DNA from: Collinsella sp.
GTDB lineage: Bacteria > Actinomycetota > Coriobacteriia > Coriobacteriales > Coriobacteriaceae
Length of the DNA: 64,000 bases
Direction: 5' to 3'
NCBI GenBank assembly: GCA_018373675.1
Contig: JAHAGQ010000004.1
Location: 60,242 to 124,241 of the forward strand
In this document: piece by piece, positions 48,992 to 62,084 of the stretch
How positions within the stretch are numbered: position 1 is the stretch's first letter
Layout: each line of letters starts with the position of its first letter
The notes under the pieces: generated by a model
Seen by the model: the letters and a program-made list of their open reading frames with translations, nothing else
Databases searched by the model: none
Told to the model about the DNA's origin: nothing
Translations under genes and position numbers: made by a program

Positions 48992-49135
48992 GGCCAACCC
49001 TCGTGCGTTTAAAGTTCGTTTGCGAGCGGCGGGCGCGGGGCCGAGCCGTTCGCGGTGGCATAGATGCTGCTAGTTTAGCACGCTCGGGTGCATGGGGAGG
49101 ATAGCGGGATGCGAGGCTGCCCGTCTGGCTTGGCC

Positions 49136-49852
49136 TTAGCGCTTCTTCTTGTTCTTCTTCTGCTTGCGCTGCTTGCCCTTGTTGTCCTGGGGCTTGTCGC
49201 CCTGCTTGGCCTCGGCGGCGGCCTTCTCGGCCTTCATTTTCTTCTTCTTGGTCTCGATGCGGAGTTTTTTGTTGATGCGGGCCTTGAGGAAGGGACCGAA
49301 CTGCTCGGCATCGCCACGGACGAAGGTGTCCTTGGGGATCGTCACGCCCTGGTCGGCGAACATGGCCACAAAGATGCGCTCGCCGTCGAGTACGTGGTCG
49401 AGCTTGTCAAACGGGAAGAACTGCGACTTGCCGCTCTTGCCCCAAACCATCAGGCCGTCCTCGTTGGCGGCGACGCGGCGATAGCGGCCACCCATGGACT
49501 CGTCGGCCTCGACGGCGTCGATAAAGTCGCGGGCGAGCGTGTGGTGCAGGTTCTTGCTCCACCAGGCCAAAAAGGCGCCGAACACGATCAACACGACGCC
49601 GAACTTGATCCAGCTGCCGCCGGCCACCAGCATGCCCATGCCGATGAGCGCGGCAACTGCCGCGGCGACATACAGCGAGCCGCGACGCCTGGGCGAGGCG
49701 ACCAGGCGGGCGAAGTCGGTGACCAGGTCGTTTTCGTACTGGTACTCGTTGAGGTACAGGATGCCGTCATCGGCTGCGGCCTGCTCCTCGAGCGCGACCT
49801 CGACCTGGTCGGCTGCTTCGGAGGGAACGAGGTTGCTCTCTGCGTCTGCCAT
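49136..49852 (-). CDS. Two-helix membrane protein with basic tail (YcxB-like)
   Basis: A 238-residue protein. An acidic N-terminus is followed by two close membrane helices (about 70-110: SLYVAAAVAALIGMGMLVAGG and FGVVLIVFGAFLAWW). Then comes a small soluble domain with RVAANEDGLMVWGKSGKSQFFPFDKLDHV, resembling the YcxB-type domain. The last 40 residues are almost only Lys, Glu, Ala and Gln. No function is known. It lies 145 bases downstream of, and probably outside, the kinase operon. Confidence 0.65.
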   Translation of the reverse strand: MADAESNLVPSEAADQVEVALEEQAAADDGILYLNEYQYENDLVTDFARLVASPRRRGSLYVAAAVAALIGMGMLVAGGSWIKFGVVLIVFGAFLAWWSKNLHHTLARDFIDAVEADESMGGRYRRVAANEDGLMVWGKSGKSQFFPFDKLDHVLDGERIFVAMFADQGVTIPKDTFVRGDAEQFGPFLKARINKKLRIETKKKKMKAEKAAAEAKQGDKPQDNKGKQRKQKKNKKKR

Positions 49853-49968
49853 GCTCTTTGGACTCCTATCGCGGCGGGCTCGCCGTACGGGTTATTATGG
49901 AATGCAGTATGCCGTGCGACCGCATGGCCGCCGCGGCAACAAGACTCAGTATACCCGGGGGAGCACCC

Positions 49969-52425
49969 ATGGAAACGTTGTACCGAAAGTATCGCCCGCT
50001 CACCTTTGACTCCGTGGTGGGCCAGCAGCATATCGTCTCGACGCTCGAGCACGCCATCACCGAGGGGCGCCTGTCCCACGCCTACCTGTTCTGCGGACCG
50101 CGCGGCACGGGCAAGACCACCATGGCGCGCATTCTGGCCAAGGCGCTGCTGTGCCGCAATGCCGAGGCGGCGCGCGCCGAGGGTGCAAGCGGCTGCATGC
50201 CCGACGGTACTTGCGAGGAGTGCGAGCTCATTGCCGAGGGTAACCACCCCGATGTCTACGAGCTCGATGCCGCAAGCCGTACCGGCGTGGACAACGTGCG
50301 CGAGGAGATCATCAACTCCGTCAACTTTGCCCCAGTGCGCGGCAAGTACAAGATTTATATCATCGACGAGGTCCACATGCTCACGACGGCGGCGTTCAAC
50401 GCGCTGCTCAAGACGCTTGAGGAGCCGCCGGCACACGTGATCTTTGTGCTGTGCACCACCGACCCGCAAAAGATTCTGGAGACCATTCTCTCACGCTGCC
50501 AGCGCTTCGATTTCCACCGCATCGGCAACGAGGATATCGAGCATCGCCTGTCTTACGTGTGCGAGCAGGAGGGCTTCGATTACGACGACGAGGCACTCGC
50601 CATTGTGGCGCGCCATGCCAAGGGCGGTATGCGCGACGCGCTTTCCACGCTGGAGCAGCTGAGCGTCTTTGGCAACGGTTCTGTGCATGCGGACGACGCC
50701 CGCTCGCTTTTGGGCGAGGTTTCGGACCAGATTCTGGGCGAGTTTTCCCGCGCCATTGCCGATCGCGATGTTGCCGAGCTCTATGGACTGATCCGTGCGC
50801 AGGTCGAGGAGGGCAATGACCTGCTGGAGCTGACGCGCGACCTGGTGGCGCATGTGCGCGACGTGTACGTTGCCTGCGTTGCCGGTGCCCGTGCCGAGCT
50901 GTTTGAGGGCGGCTCCGAGCAGGCCGAGGCGCTTGCTGCCGAGGCCGCTGCCTTTGGCGAGCATCCTGCCGACCGCCTGGCCCGCGTGCTGACGGTGCTC
51001 GACGATGCCGCACTGGAGATGAGGGGCGCGAGCGACGTGCGCCTGGTGCTCGAGATTGCCTGCACGCGTCTGGCGCGTCCCGAGGCCGATTTAACGATTG
51101 AGGCATTGGCCGAGCGCGTGGCACGCCTGGAGGCCATGATTGCCAACGGCGCCGTGCCGGCGAGCGTGGCTGCTGCTCAGGCCGCCGCGCCTGCAGCATC
51201 CGTACCCGCTGCTGCCCAACAGCCGACGCTCATTTCGGGCGCTCGTGCTGCCGCTCCGGCGGCATCCGCTGCCCCCGCTGCTACGTCCGCGCGCCAGGGC
51301 GGTATGCCTTGGGACCGCGGCGCTGCTGTTCCGGCTGCCCAGCCTGCGCCCCGTTCTGCGTCCGTGTCAGCCTCCAAGCCTGCAGCGCCTGCGCCTCAGC
51401 CCGTTGCGGCCCCCGCGCCTGCCACCGCTCCGGCACCTAAGCCCCAGTCCAACAATGCCGCCCAGGTTGCCGCCGCCGGTGCTGCCGAGACGCCCGCGGT
51501 CGAGGATGCCGGAGAGCTGCAGCGCAAATGGGCCGAGGTTGTCGAGCGTGTCAAGGCGCGTCAGGCTTCCTACGCAGGGCTTTTGCTCAACGCCCGCGCC
51601 ACGGCCGACGACGGCTCCAAGCTCACTGTCTCGTTCCCTGCGGGCTCGACCTTTGCCATCAAGATGCTCGGCCGCGCTGACACGCAATCGGTGGTCCTGC
51701 CGACGGTCTGCGCAGTCTTCGGTCGTCGTACCGTCGACTATGTCCTGGATGGGGGTGGCACGCCGGCTCCTCAACATGAGGAGCATTCTCCATCTGCACG
51801 GGCTGCGGCATCTGCGGACCCGCAACCCGTGTTCTCGGCGGCCCCTGCATCCTCGAGCGCCAGCGCGCCGCAGCGGCAAGCGACACCGGTAGCGGCGTCG
51901 ACCCCGTCGGTGCCTAAGCCCGCGGCGCCCAAACCGGCTGCTCCGACACCCACGCTCAAGCCCGCCTCGCCCGCGCCCAAGTCGTCTGACCTAGGCAAAG
52001 CCCCCTGGCTACGCTCCGACAACCCCGCCGGCGCTCCTGCCACGGGTAAGCTCCCGACCGAGCCCGCACCCCGTGCGCCCGAGCGCTCGGCTGCCCCCAA
52101 GGCTCAGTCTGTCGCGCAGTCCGCGCCGTGGGAATCCGAGCAGGTGCCCTACGACGACGCCATGGTCGGCGGCTTTGCCGGCGATGCGAGCGGGGACGAT
52201 CTTCCTCCGTTCGACGTGCCGGGTGCGGCGTCCGCGCCCAAGTCCGCTGCAACTGCCCCCAAAGAGGAGGGCGCTCCTGCAGCTCCCTGGGAGTCCAACC
52301 CCGGTGCGGGCAGCCCCTTCGGCCATCAGGGTGCAGCCCCGAGCATTCCGCAGACCGAGGACGAGGCCAAAGCCCTCATCCGCAGCGTCTTCGGTCAGTC
52401 CACCATCTTCAAACCGGTGGAGTAG
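49969..52425 (+). CDS. dnaX: DNA polymerase III gamma/tau subunit
   Basis: An 818-residue clamp-loader ATPase. The ATG at 49969 starts METLYRKYRPLTFDSVVGQ, the usual N-terminus; ggggag precedes it. Walker A is CGPRGTGKTT near residue 45, and the zinc module is CRNAEAARAEGASGCMPDGTCEEC. The Walker B site is IYIIDEVHMLT and the sensor region LCTTDPQKIL. Residues about 400-540 and 610-790 are Ala/Pro-rich low-complexity linkers, and the tail includes EDEAKALIRSVFGQSTIF. No programmed frameshift site was found, so only the full-length product is predicted. ybaB and recR lie downstream after an intervening convergent gene. Confidence 0.96.
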   Translation: METLYRKYRPLTFDSVVGQQHIVSTLEHAITEGRLSHAYLFCGPRGTGKTTMARILAKALLCRNAEAARAEGASGCMPDGTCEECELIAEGNHPDVYELDAASRTGVDNVREEIINSVNFAPVRGKYKIYIIDEVHMLTTAAFNALLKTLEEPPAHVIFVLCTTDPQKILETILSRCQRFDFHRIGNEDIEHRLSYVCEQEGFDYDDEALAIVARHAKGGMRDALSTLEQLSVFGNGSVHADDARSLLGEVSDQILGEFSRAIADRDVAELYGLIRAQVEEGNDLLELTRDLVAHVRDVYVACVAGARAELFEGGSEQAEALAAEAAAFGEHPADRLARVLTVLDDAALEMRGASDVRLVLEIACTRLARPEADLTIEALAERVARLEAMIANGAVPASVAAAQAAAPAASVPAAAQQPTLISGARAAAPAASAAPAATSARQGGMPWDRGAAVPAAQPAPRSASVSASKPAAPAPQPVAAPAPATAPAPKPQSNNAAQVAAAGAAETPAVEDAGELQRKWAEVVERVKARQASYAGLLLNARATADDGSKLTVSFPAGSTFAIKMLGRADTQSVVLPTVCAVFGRRTVDYVLDGGGTPAPQHEEHSPSARAAASADPQPVFSAAPASSSASAPQRQATPVAASTPSVPKPAAPKPAAPTPTLKPASPAPKSSDLGKAPWLRSDNPAGAPATGKLPTEPAPRAPERSAAPKAQSVAQSAPWESEQVPYDDAMVGGFAGDASGDDLPPFDVPGAASAPKSAATAPKEEGAPAAPWESNPGAGSPFGHQGAAPSIPQTEDEAKALIRSVFGQSTIFKPVE

Positions 52426-52446
52426 CTGCGCGGGCGGGTATGCTGC

Positions 52447-52920
52447 TCAAGAAGAGATCTCTTTGCCCGGGCGCATCTGTATTTCGGACATGTGCAACGC
52501 GGTGCCGCGTATCTCGCATTCGAGCAGACAGGTACGTGACGGTCGGCCTAGGATGCTGAGGTCGATACGATACGTCGCATGGCTGTCTGTGTGCTCGACT
52601 TGCTCGGCGTTGACGGTTGCTCCGATTGTCAAGAAAGCGCCTAGTTCGGCATCGACAATCTTGGAGTCCTTTATCTTGACCTTGAACTCTTGGTAGAGGG
52701 ACGGGCTGTTGTAGTAAATGGTTCGAGTTCCGTCGGTGCACTCATCGGTCGTCTCCCATTTGACGACGGGCTGGTCCGAGCTGGCTATCAGCAGTTCTGC
52801 TCCAAAGGCTATGGCATGGGTGATGACAACCAGCAATGCCCAGCCGACAAAGAGATAGAGAACCACATATGCAACGGGGTGTTTTGAGCGGATGTTTTGG
52901 AGCACGTCGGGGGCATTCAT
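52447..52920 (-). CDS. Hypothetical single-pass membrane protein
   Basis: A 157-residue protein: one membrane helix (about 16-42, VAYVVLYLFVGWALLVVITHAIAF), then an external domain with YYNSPSLYQEFKVKIKDSKIV and several beta-strand-like segments. ggaggtg lies upstream of the ATG, and a tataat -10 element lies on the minus strand at 52955-52960. It is convergent with dnaX, 21 bases apart. No family recognised. Confidence 0.6.
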   Translation of the reverse strand: MNAPDVLQNIRSKHPVAYVVLYLFVGWALLVVITHAIAFGAELLIASSDQPVVKWETTDECTDGTRTIYYNSPSLYQEFKVKIKDSKIVDAELGAFLTIGATVNAEQVEHTDSHATYRIDLSILGRPSRTCLLECEIRGTALHMSEIQMRPGKEISS

Positions 52921-53260
52921 GGGGCACCTCCAAATTGCTATCTATGGCAATCAAATTATACCTTGCCGTCATGAGCGCCGCCTCGAGTAGTGGCTCGGCA
53001 TTTAGCCATTTAGTGGTACGCATTAAATGTCGGATTCCGGCTCTACAAGATTTAGCTTTAAATATTATGCAGATGCGAATTATTCAACTTTGCATAATCT
53101 ATGGGTGCGGCTTGCGCTCCAGGACATGTATATCGACTGAGGGAACACGTCCGCCCCACTCGCTGGCCTCGCGCCGTGGTACGATTTTTGAGTTTGAAAG
53201 TCCCGCCGTGCTCCGGCTGCCCTTGCAGCTCGGCGTGCGGCCGCACGTAAAGGAGCCATC
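52921..53260. other. Gene-free stretch between dnaX region and ybaB
   Basis: It holds the minus-strand -10 (52955-52960) and lower-GC sequence. No gene, tRNA or strong hairpin was found. The ybaB promoter must lie here; a weak tacgat near 53180 is the best guess. Confidence 0.5.
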
Positions 53261-53581
53261 ATGGCCGGTATGAACATGCAGCAGATGATGAAGCAGGCTC
53301 GCAAGATGCAGGAGCAGCTTGCCGCCGCGCAGGAGAACCTCAAGTCCCAGACCGTCGACGCCTCTGCCGGCGGCGGCATGGTCAAGGTGACCGTTAACGG
53401 CGAGATGGAGCTCGTCAACCTCACCATCGATCCCGATGCGCTCGATCCCGAGGACGTCGATATGCTGCAGGATATGATCATGGCTGCCGTCAACGAGGCC
53501 GTCCGCGGCGTCAACGAGCTCGCCAACAAGCAGATGGGCGCCATCACCGGCGGCCTCAACATCCCGGGCATGCCGTTCTAA
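53261..53581 (+). CDS. ybaB: YbaB/EbfC nucleoid-associated protein
   Basis: A 106-residue DNA-binding homodimer encoded beside recR in most bacteria. Met-rich N-terminus (MNMQQMMKQARKMQEQLAAAQENL), then GGGMVKVTVNGEMELVNLTIDP and the C-terminal helix. aaaggag lies upstream of the ATG. recR begins 13 bases downstream, so both are co-transcribed. Confidence 0.95.
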   Translation: MAGMNMQQMMKQARKMQEQLAAAQENLKSQTVDASAGGGMVKVTVNGEMELVNLTIDPDALDPEDVDMLQDMIMAAVNEAVRGVNELANKQMGAITGGLNIPGMPF

Positions 53582-53594
53582 GACACACATATAA

Positions 53595-54191
53595 ATGAGT
53601 GCAAATCACAGTCTGCAAAAACTGCTCGATGAACTGGGCCGTCTGCCGGGCATTGGTCCCAAGTCGGCCCAGCGCATCGCCTATTACCTGCTCGAGGCCG
53701 ATGCCGAGGAGGCCCGCCGCCTGGCCGAGGCCATCCTGGAGGTCAAGCAGGAGGTCCACTTTTGCAGCCGCTGCTTTAACTACGCCACGGCCGACGAGTG
53801 CTCCATCTGCCAGGACCCGATGCGCGATACCACTCGCATTTGCGTTGTGGGCGAGCCGCGCGACGTCCAGGCGATCGAGCGCACGGGCAGCTACCACGGT
53901 CTCTACCACGTATTGGGCGGCGTGATCAGTCCCATGGACAAGATTGGTCCCGAGCAGTTGCACATCCGCGAGCTGCTGGCGCGTCTGGGCCACGAGGACA
54001 TCCACGAGGTCATCATCGCCACCAACCCCAATATTGAGGGCGAGACCACGGCGAGCTATCTGGCCCGTACCATCAAGCCGTTGGGCGTCGAGGTGTCGCG
54101 TCTGGCAAGCGGCCTTCCCGTGGGCGGCGACTTGGAGTATGCCGACGAGCTTACGCTTGGCCGCGCTATCGAGGCCCGCCGCGCGATTTAG
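53595..54191 (+). CDS. recR: Recombination mediator RecR
   Basis: A 198-residue RecFOR-pathway protein that helps load RecA on gapped DNA. The HhH motif is LPGIGPKSAQRIAYYLL (residues about 15-31). The zinc finger is CSRCFNYATADECSIC (about 57-72). The Toprim domain is ICVVGEPRDVQAIERTG onward with TNPNIEGETTA. Length is the family norm. It follows ybaB by 13 bases. Confidence 0.96.
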   Translation: MSANHSLQKLLDELGRLPGIGPKSAQRIAYYLLEADAEEARRLAEAILEVKQEVHFCSRCFNYATADECSICQDPMRDTTRICVVGEPRDVQAIERTGSYHGLYHVLGGVISPMDKIGPEQLHIRELLARLGHEDIHEVIIATNPNIEGETTASYLARTIKPLGVEVSRLASGLPVGGDLEYADELTLGRAIEARRAI

Positions 54192-54396
54192 GTGGCGAGC
54201 CTGCTCCTGCCGTATGTTTTCCTCGCGACGCACGGGGTAGTCATAATTTCCCCGTGCGACTGTGAGTTTGTTGTGCAACAAAGATGCTTCGTATCCGCTT
54301 ATCGCATGGATGCTTCCGCTCGCATCCTTAATTTGTCCATTCGTTGCGCAACCTTTTTGGTTCGCTGATACACTCAAATATGGATTCGAATGAATG

Positions 54397-54421
54397 CGCC
54401 GCTCCCGAGCGGCGTGTTTTT
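54397..54421 (+). terminator. Terminator upstream of the second signalling cluster
   Basis: cgccgct-cccg-agcggcg followed by tgttttt. It lies 16 bases before the next start and would end read-through from recR. Confidence 0.75.
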
Positions 54422-54436
54422 GTTGGAGGAGAACGC

Positions 54437-55342
54437 ATGCGGCCCGGTGGCACTCAGACAAAGCGCGGCGCCGCGGTGCGCATACGACGCCGACTGGGCT
54501 TGGCGCCGCGGGCGTACGCACTGCTATCGTGCTCGCTGGTGCTGGTCATAGCTGGCGTTTCTGCCTATGGCATGACCGTGCCGTCCATGATGCAGGCGCA
54601 TGCCGCACGCGAACCGCGCGTGGGGCATGAGGTCAAAAGCGATCTGGGCACCACGACTGGATATGCTTGGGCAAGTGTGGTCGGGCATATTGTGTTTGGC
54701 ACCGACGATGCGGACGGCGCCGAGGCCCCGGACAACGAAGTCACGCTTGCCAATGGCAAAACCATCGTGCTCACCAACACCAAGATCATCGATCGGTTGT
54801 CCAACAATAGCGTGGCGGCAACGGTGAATAAGGTCGAGCAGCAGAAGGAGCAGGACGCCCAGCAGTCCGGAAAGCCCGGTAGCTCGGATACTTCTGGCTC
54901 CGGCTCGGATTCGTCGAGTTCGGGCGGCGGCTCTGGGTCGGGTTCCTCTACCGGAGGGTCTGGAAACGGCGGTTCGACGGGCGGCAACACTGACAACGAT
55001 GCAAACTCCGGTGGCCTTTCCGCTGCTGAGGAAGAGAGCATTCACAGCTGGCTTGTGACCAAGTACAACATGCTCGACGGCTATGTTTCTCGTGCCAATG
55101 ACGTGGTCTCGACCTATAACTCTACGGGAGATCCCAGACCGTGCGACAGTCTGGTCGGGGAGATGTTTGTCATTCGAGCCGAGTTCGGTCGTCAGACATT
55201 CTCGCCCCGGTCAAAGTGGTATCAGCAGTATGCCAATCTGTGGGGCTGTTACACCAACCTATGTCAATGGGTCGGCCATTACGGCGATGATGACGTCGCG
55301 CTCGGTAACTTCAACAATAACGTGGCGGCGCTTGCCCTATGA
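54437..55342 (+). CDS. Secreted/membrane protein with Ser/Gly linker, first gene of the second signalling cluster
   Basis: Encodes 301 residues from the ATG at 54437 (ggaggag upstream). A basic N-terminus is followed by one hydrophobic segment (about 25-50: ALLSCSLVLVIAGVSAYGM) and an external region. A Ser/Gly-rich linker spans about 145-200. The C-terminal domain (about 205-301) has SWLVTKYNMLDGYVSRANDVVS and a Trp- and Tyr-rich end. Its stop overlaps the kinase start by 4 bases, so it probably acts with that kinase, perhaps as a sensor or substrate. No family recognised. Confidence 0.65.
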   Translation: MRPGGTQTKRGAAVRIRRRLGLAPRAYALLSCSLVLVIAGVSAYGMTVPSMMQAHAAREPRVGHEVKSDLGTTTGYAWASVVGHIVFGTDDADGAEAPDNEVTLANGKTIVLTNTKIIDRLSNNSVAATVNKVEQQKEQDAQQSGKPGSSDTSGSGSDSSSSGGGSGSGSSTGGSGNGGSTGGNTDNDANSGGLSAAEEESIHSWLVTKYNMLDGYVSRANDVVSTYNSTGDPRPCDSLVGEMFVIRAEFGRQTFSPRSKWYQQYANLWGCYTNLCQWVGHYGDDDVALGNFNNNVAALAL

Positions 55343-57183
55343 TGACCGATCTTGCATCTACCACACCACAATCGCTCGGTCGCGATCCCATGGTCGGCCT
55401 GCGCCTGGCGCGTGTCGACGGGTTTGAGCCGGCCATTGCGCTCGGTCAGGACGAACTGCCTACCTATCTGCGTCGTTTTACGATGCTGTTTGCCGACGAT
55501 GCCACCATGCGCCGTGGCGGTATCGGCCGCGTGACGCGTGCCGTCAACGCCCAAGGCGAGGCAGTGGCACTCAAGCAGCTCATCTTGCCGACGCGCGATG
55601 AGTTCGACGACGATGCCGCCCATGAGTCGCTGGTCGCCAAGTTCAAAGCGGCATTTCGCGAGGAATATGAATGCCATCGCGCCCTTTCGGGCCTTAAGGG
55701 CTTTCCCCGCCTCTATGGCTGGGGCGAGGTTGACGGTGTGCCTGCAATTGTCATGGAATGGGTCGAGGGCGAGACGCTCGCCCGCTTGCGCTCGCGACTC
55801 GCCGTGGACGATGCCGGACGCCTATCGCCGCTTGTGGCGGCGCGTCTGGGTCGCGACCTGTTCGATCTGCTCTGCCGTATGAGCCTGGTGGGTGAGGGCT
55901 TTGTCCATCGCGATATCTCGCCCGCTAATATTATGGTGCGCACGGCGCGTCTACCGCTTGACCGGCAGCTTGCCGAGGGCACCTTTGACCTGTGCCTGAT
56001 CGACTTTGGCTCGTCGCTGGCGCTTGAGCCTGCGTCGGCCGTGGCCGGTACCGGCGGCAAGGCATCCTTTACCGAGCGCTATGCCACGCTGCGTCGCGCG
56101 ACGGTTGCCTATGCCCCGCCCGAGATGCTCACCGACGATATTCCCGATCTGCGCGCTTTGCGTATGTCGCCGGCGATCGACGTCTATGCCGCGGCAAGCA
56201 CGGTTTACGAGCTCATTGCCGGCGTCGCGCCATACGAAGCCGCGCCGAGCACTTCGGGTGCCTCGGGTTCGCGCAAAAAGACGCGCGACATCGCGAGCCC
56301 CTACCGTCTCAAGATGGACACGCGGCCCGACTATCCCATTGGTGCCCATGCGCCCGGTTGTGATTTGACTCAGCTGCTTCGTCGTGAGCCCGATGTGGCG
56401 CTCGCCGCGGCCGAGCAGGCCCAGCAGCTAGGGCTTGAGCCGGATTCCGAAGAGCTACGCGATGCGCTGGCGTTTGTCGATGCCCAGCTGTTCGACGTGG
56501 TGATGGCCTGTCTGTCCAGCCATCAAAAAGATCGTCCCGAGCCGGCGGCGGTCGAGGCGGCGCTCTCAGCGTTTTGTGACCACTATGCGCAAAATGTCGG
56601 CCGTTCGCTCCGCGGCGAGCCGCTCACGCCGTGCCCCATGGATGCGTCCGGCCGCGCGGTTCGTCGCGCGCTGATGGTCGGCGCGACGGTCGCCTGTGGC
56701 GTGGTTTGGGCTGTGGTCGTGGTTTCGGCCGCGCTGCTGGCGTCGGGCGCTCGCGTGACGGCGACTTTGGGATCGCTCGTGTGGTCTGGGTCGCTACCGG
56801 GTATTATTGCCGCACTGGCGTTGGCGCTGCCAGGCATAGCCGGCGTTGCCGCGGGGGCACTTGCGCGCGATCGGCGCTCGGGGTTCCTGCAGGGTGTGCT
56901 TGCGCTTTCTGCCTGCGAGGTTCCGGTGCTGGTTGTGGCTGCATGTAGCGTATTTTCCCAACGCGCCGTGACGGGCGGCCTTGTTGCCGCTCTGGTTGCA
57001 ACCTATACGCTTACGTGGTTTTTGCTTGCGATGGGCTTTGCCTTTGAACTTCCCGTTTCGGCACCGCGACGCACAAAAGCCCAGATGGCGACTCCGCTTG
57101 CCGGTGGAGCCGCAGCTGCCCGTACTTTTGGCGGACCTGTCGAAGTATCGTCCGATTCTATTTCTACGACCAAGGAGGCCTAG
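55339..57183 (+). CDS. Serine/threonine kinase with C-terminal membrane helices
   Basis: A 614-residue kinase. The N-lobe holds RRGGIGRVTRAVNAQGEAVALKQL with the ATP-binding Lys. The catalytic loop is HRDISPANIMV, which has Ser where most Hanks kinases have Lys, but keeps Asp and Asn. The DFG motif is LIDFGSSLA. An insert of about 30 residues separates it from YAPPEML. The last 160 residues contain four to five hydrophobic segments (about 440-570). The preceding gene overlaps by 4 bases and an FHA gene follows by 3 bases. This is a second kinase/FHA unit distinct from the pknB operon. Confidence 0.85.
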   Translation: MMTDLASTTPQSLGRDPMVGLRLARVDGFEPAIALGQDELPTYLRRFTMLFADDATMRRGGIGRVTRAVNAQGEAVALKQLILPTRDEFDDDAAHESLVAKFKAAFREEYECHRALSGLKGFPRLYGWGEVDGVPAIVMEWVEGETLARLRSRLAVDDAGRLSPLVAARLGRDLFDLLCRMSLVGEGFVHRDISPANIMVRTARLPLDRQLAEGTFDLCLIDFGSSLALEPASAVAGTGGKASFTERYATLRRATVAYAPPEMLTDDIPDLRALRMSPAIDVYAAASTVYELIAGVAPYEAAPSTSGASGSRKKTRDIASPYRLKMDTRPDYPIGAHAPGCDLTQLLRREPDVALAAAEQAQQLGLEPDSEELRDALAFVDAQLFDVVMACLSSHQKDRPEPAAVEAALSAFCDHYAQNVGRSLRGEPLTPCPMDASGRAVRRALMVGATVACGVVWAVVVVSAALLASGARVTATLGSLVWSGSLPGIIAALALALPGIAGVAAGALARDRRSGFLQGVLALSACEVPVLVVAACSVFSQRAVTGGLVAALVATYTLTWFLLAMGFAFELPVSAPRRTKAQMATPLAGGAAAARTFGGPVEVSSDSISTTKEA

Positions 57184-57186
57184 GTC

Positions 57187-58125
57187 ATGGCATCTCAAGT
57201 TGAGCTCACCCCATGCGGGGCCATGTTTGACATCTTTAAGCGCGCGGCGCATCTGAGCCATATCGAGCTGTGCGGCTTGGTGCTTTCGTCCCGTCCGCTC
57301 GCCGACGGCCGCAGCCCGCAGAGCCGAGCCGCCGATCGCTCTTGGGTTTCCCGCTTTATCGTTCGCGCGCCGGTCGGCACGCTTCAGCAGCGCTACTTTG
57401 CCGAATACGGTACCTCGGCTGCGCGTATTATGTCGCAACTGGCCCTGCGCCAGCGAAATCCCATGGACTCCACGGCTGTGATCAATATGGTGTGCGGTCC
57501 TGCAGGTGAACCGATGGTACGCGCGCTCGAAGAGTGCCACCAGGACACGAATCTCTATCGCAACGCGCTCGATCGCCTGTCCCAGGCGGCGGAACTCATG
57601 CCCGCCGAGCGCGCCGAGGCCGTGCTGGTGCTGTTTGTCGCTGTCGGTTGTTCGGCGGATGTGCGGCCCTCGGTGAACTATGCCATCGACTACGCGCACG
57701 CGACCTGTGGCGGAGGCACCTCCACGCCGCGTTCGCTTGGCATGTCGATGACCGCGGGCGAACGCGAACCCGCCCCGGCGCACCCCTTGGGCTTGCTGCG
57801 CGTGCAAAACAGTTTTGTCGTGAGCGCCCCGCGCTGGATTCAGCCGAGTGAGCAGGGTGTTGAGATTGGCGCGCTGGCCACTGGTGAGGGCGATATTACC
57901 GACGTCGGCGACGATGTCTCGGCCCGCCATGCCCATATCTGGTGCGATGCTCAAAATATCTGGCACGTCGAGGACTTGTCGTCCACCAACGGAACCGTGG
58001 TGGTAAACGGGGCCACGCGCGTCTGCATTCAGGTCGAGCCCGGCCGTTCCGCCCAACTCAATCCCGGCGACGAGCTCAAGCTCGGCGAATCCACTACCTA
58101 CGCCATTCTCTTCGGTGCCCTTTAG
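57187..58125 (+). CDS. FHA-domain protein of the second signalling cluster
   Basis: A 312-residue protein. Residues 1-205 are mostly helical without a known domain. The FHA domain (about 225-305) has IGALATGEGDITDVGDDVSARHAHIW and VEDLSSTNGTVVVNG, keeping the Arg, Ser, His and Asn residues that bind phosphothreonine. aaggagg precedes the ATG, which lies 3 bases after the kinase stop. It is probably a target or reader of that kinase. Confidence 0.88.
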   Translation: MASQVELTPCGAMFDIFKRAAHLSHIELCGLVLSSRPLADGRSPQSRAADRSWVSRFIVRAPVGTLQQRYFAEYGTSAARIMSQLALRQRNPMDSTAVINMVCGPAGEPMVRALEECHQDTNLYRNALDRLSQAAELMPAERAEAVLVLFVAVGCSADVRPSVNYAIDYAHATCGGGTSTPRSLGMSMTAGEREPAPAHPLGLLRVQNSFVVSAPRWIQPSEQGVEIGALATGEGDITDVGDDVSARHAHIWCDAQNIWHVEDLSSTNGTVVVNGATRVCIQVEPGRSAQLNPGDELKLGESTTYAILFGAL

Positions 58126-58527
58126 CCAGTCCTGCCAAATGGTCCCTCCGTCCCCAAGGGATCATTTTGCTCCCGGCAGTCACCCGAGGTAAACCTTTAC
58201 CGCCCGCCTATATTTGTCGAAATTACACTTGACGGCGGGGTACAATAAACCCGCATGCGGATTTCCGTTGCGGGCGCTTCCCATCGCCGGGGCGTGCCCG
58301 GGAGCATCCGGCATGCGGCCTTTGCGGCGCTCGGTCATGTGCAAGACGGGCGGTCGGGCCTGTAGGGCGCATCAGCTGCCCCTCGCCTCGGCATGTCTTC
58401 TCTCCACGCCATGTACCTGCTGCTGAGCCTGCCTGCCAGATGATTGGAAGCAACAGCGTAAATCCCATCACGCCAACATCCCGGCGATCGCCGGGGCCTG
58501 TATACCTATATGAGAGGAGAGGGGTAT
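58126..58527 (+). other. Long GC-rich leader of nifJ
   Basis: Four hundred bases without a convincing gene. A possible -10, tacaat, lies near 58240. The 58250-58480 part has short pairable arms (gcatgcgg and ccgcatgc-type repeats) and reads like a transcribed, structured leader. No known riboswitch, SRP RNA or RNase P RNA could be fitted to it. Confidence 0.4.
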
Positions 58528-62067
<3,540 letters not shown>

Positions 62068-62084
62068 GTCTCCCACCGCAGGAC

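Noticed and set aside
49969..52425. Programmed frameshift in dnaX
   Set aside because: No slippery heptamer such as aaaaaag with a downstream stop was found in the expected place.
58250..58500. SRP or RNase P RNA in the nifJ leader
   Set aside because: A ggaa-containing segment was examined, but the closing stem and conserved loop of SRP RNA, and the RNase P core, could not be fitted.
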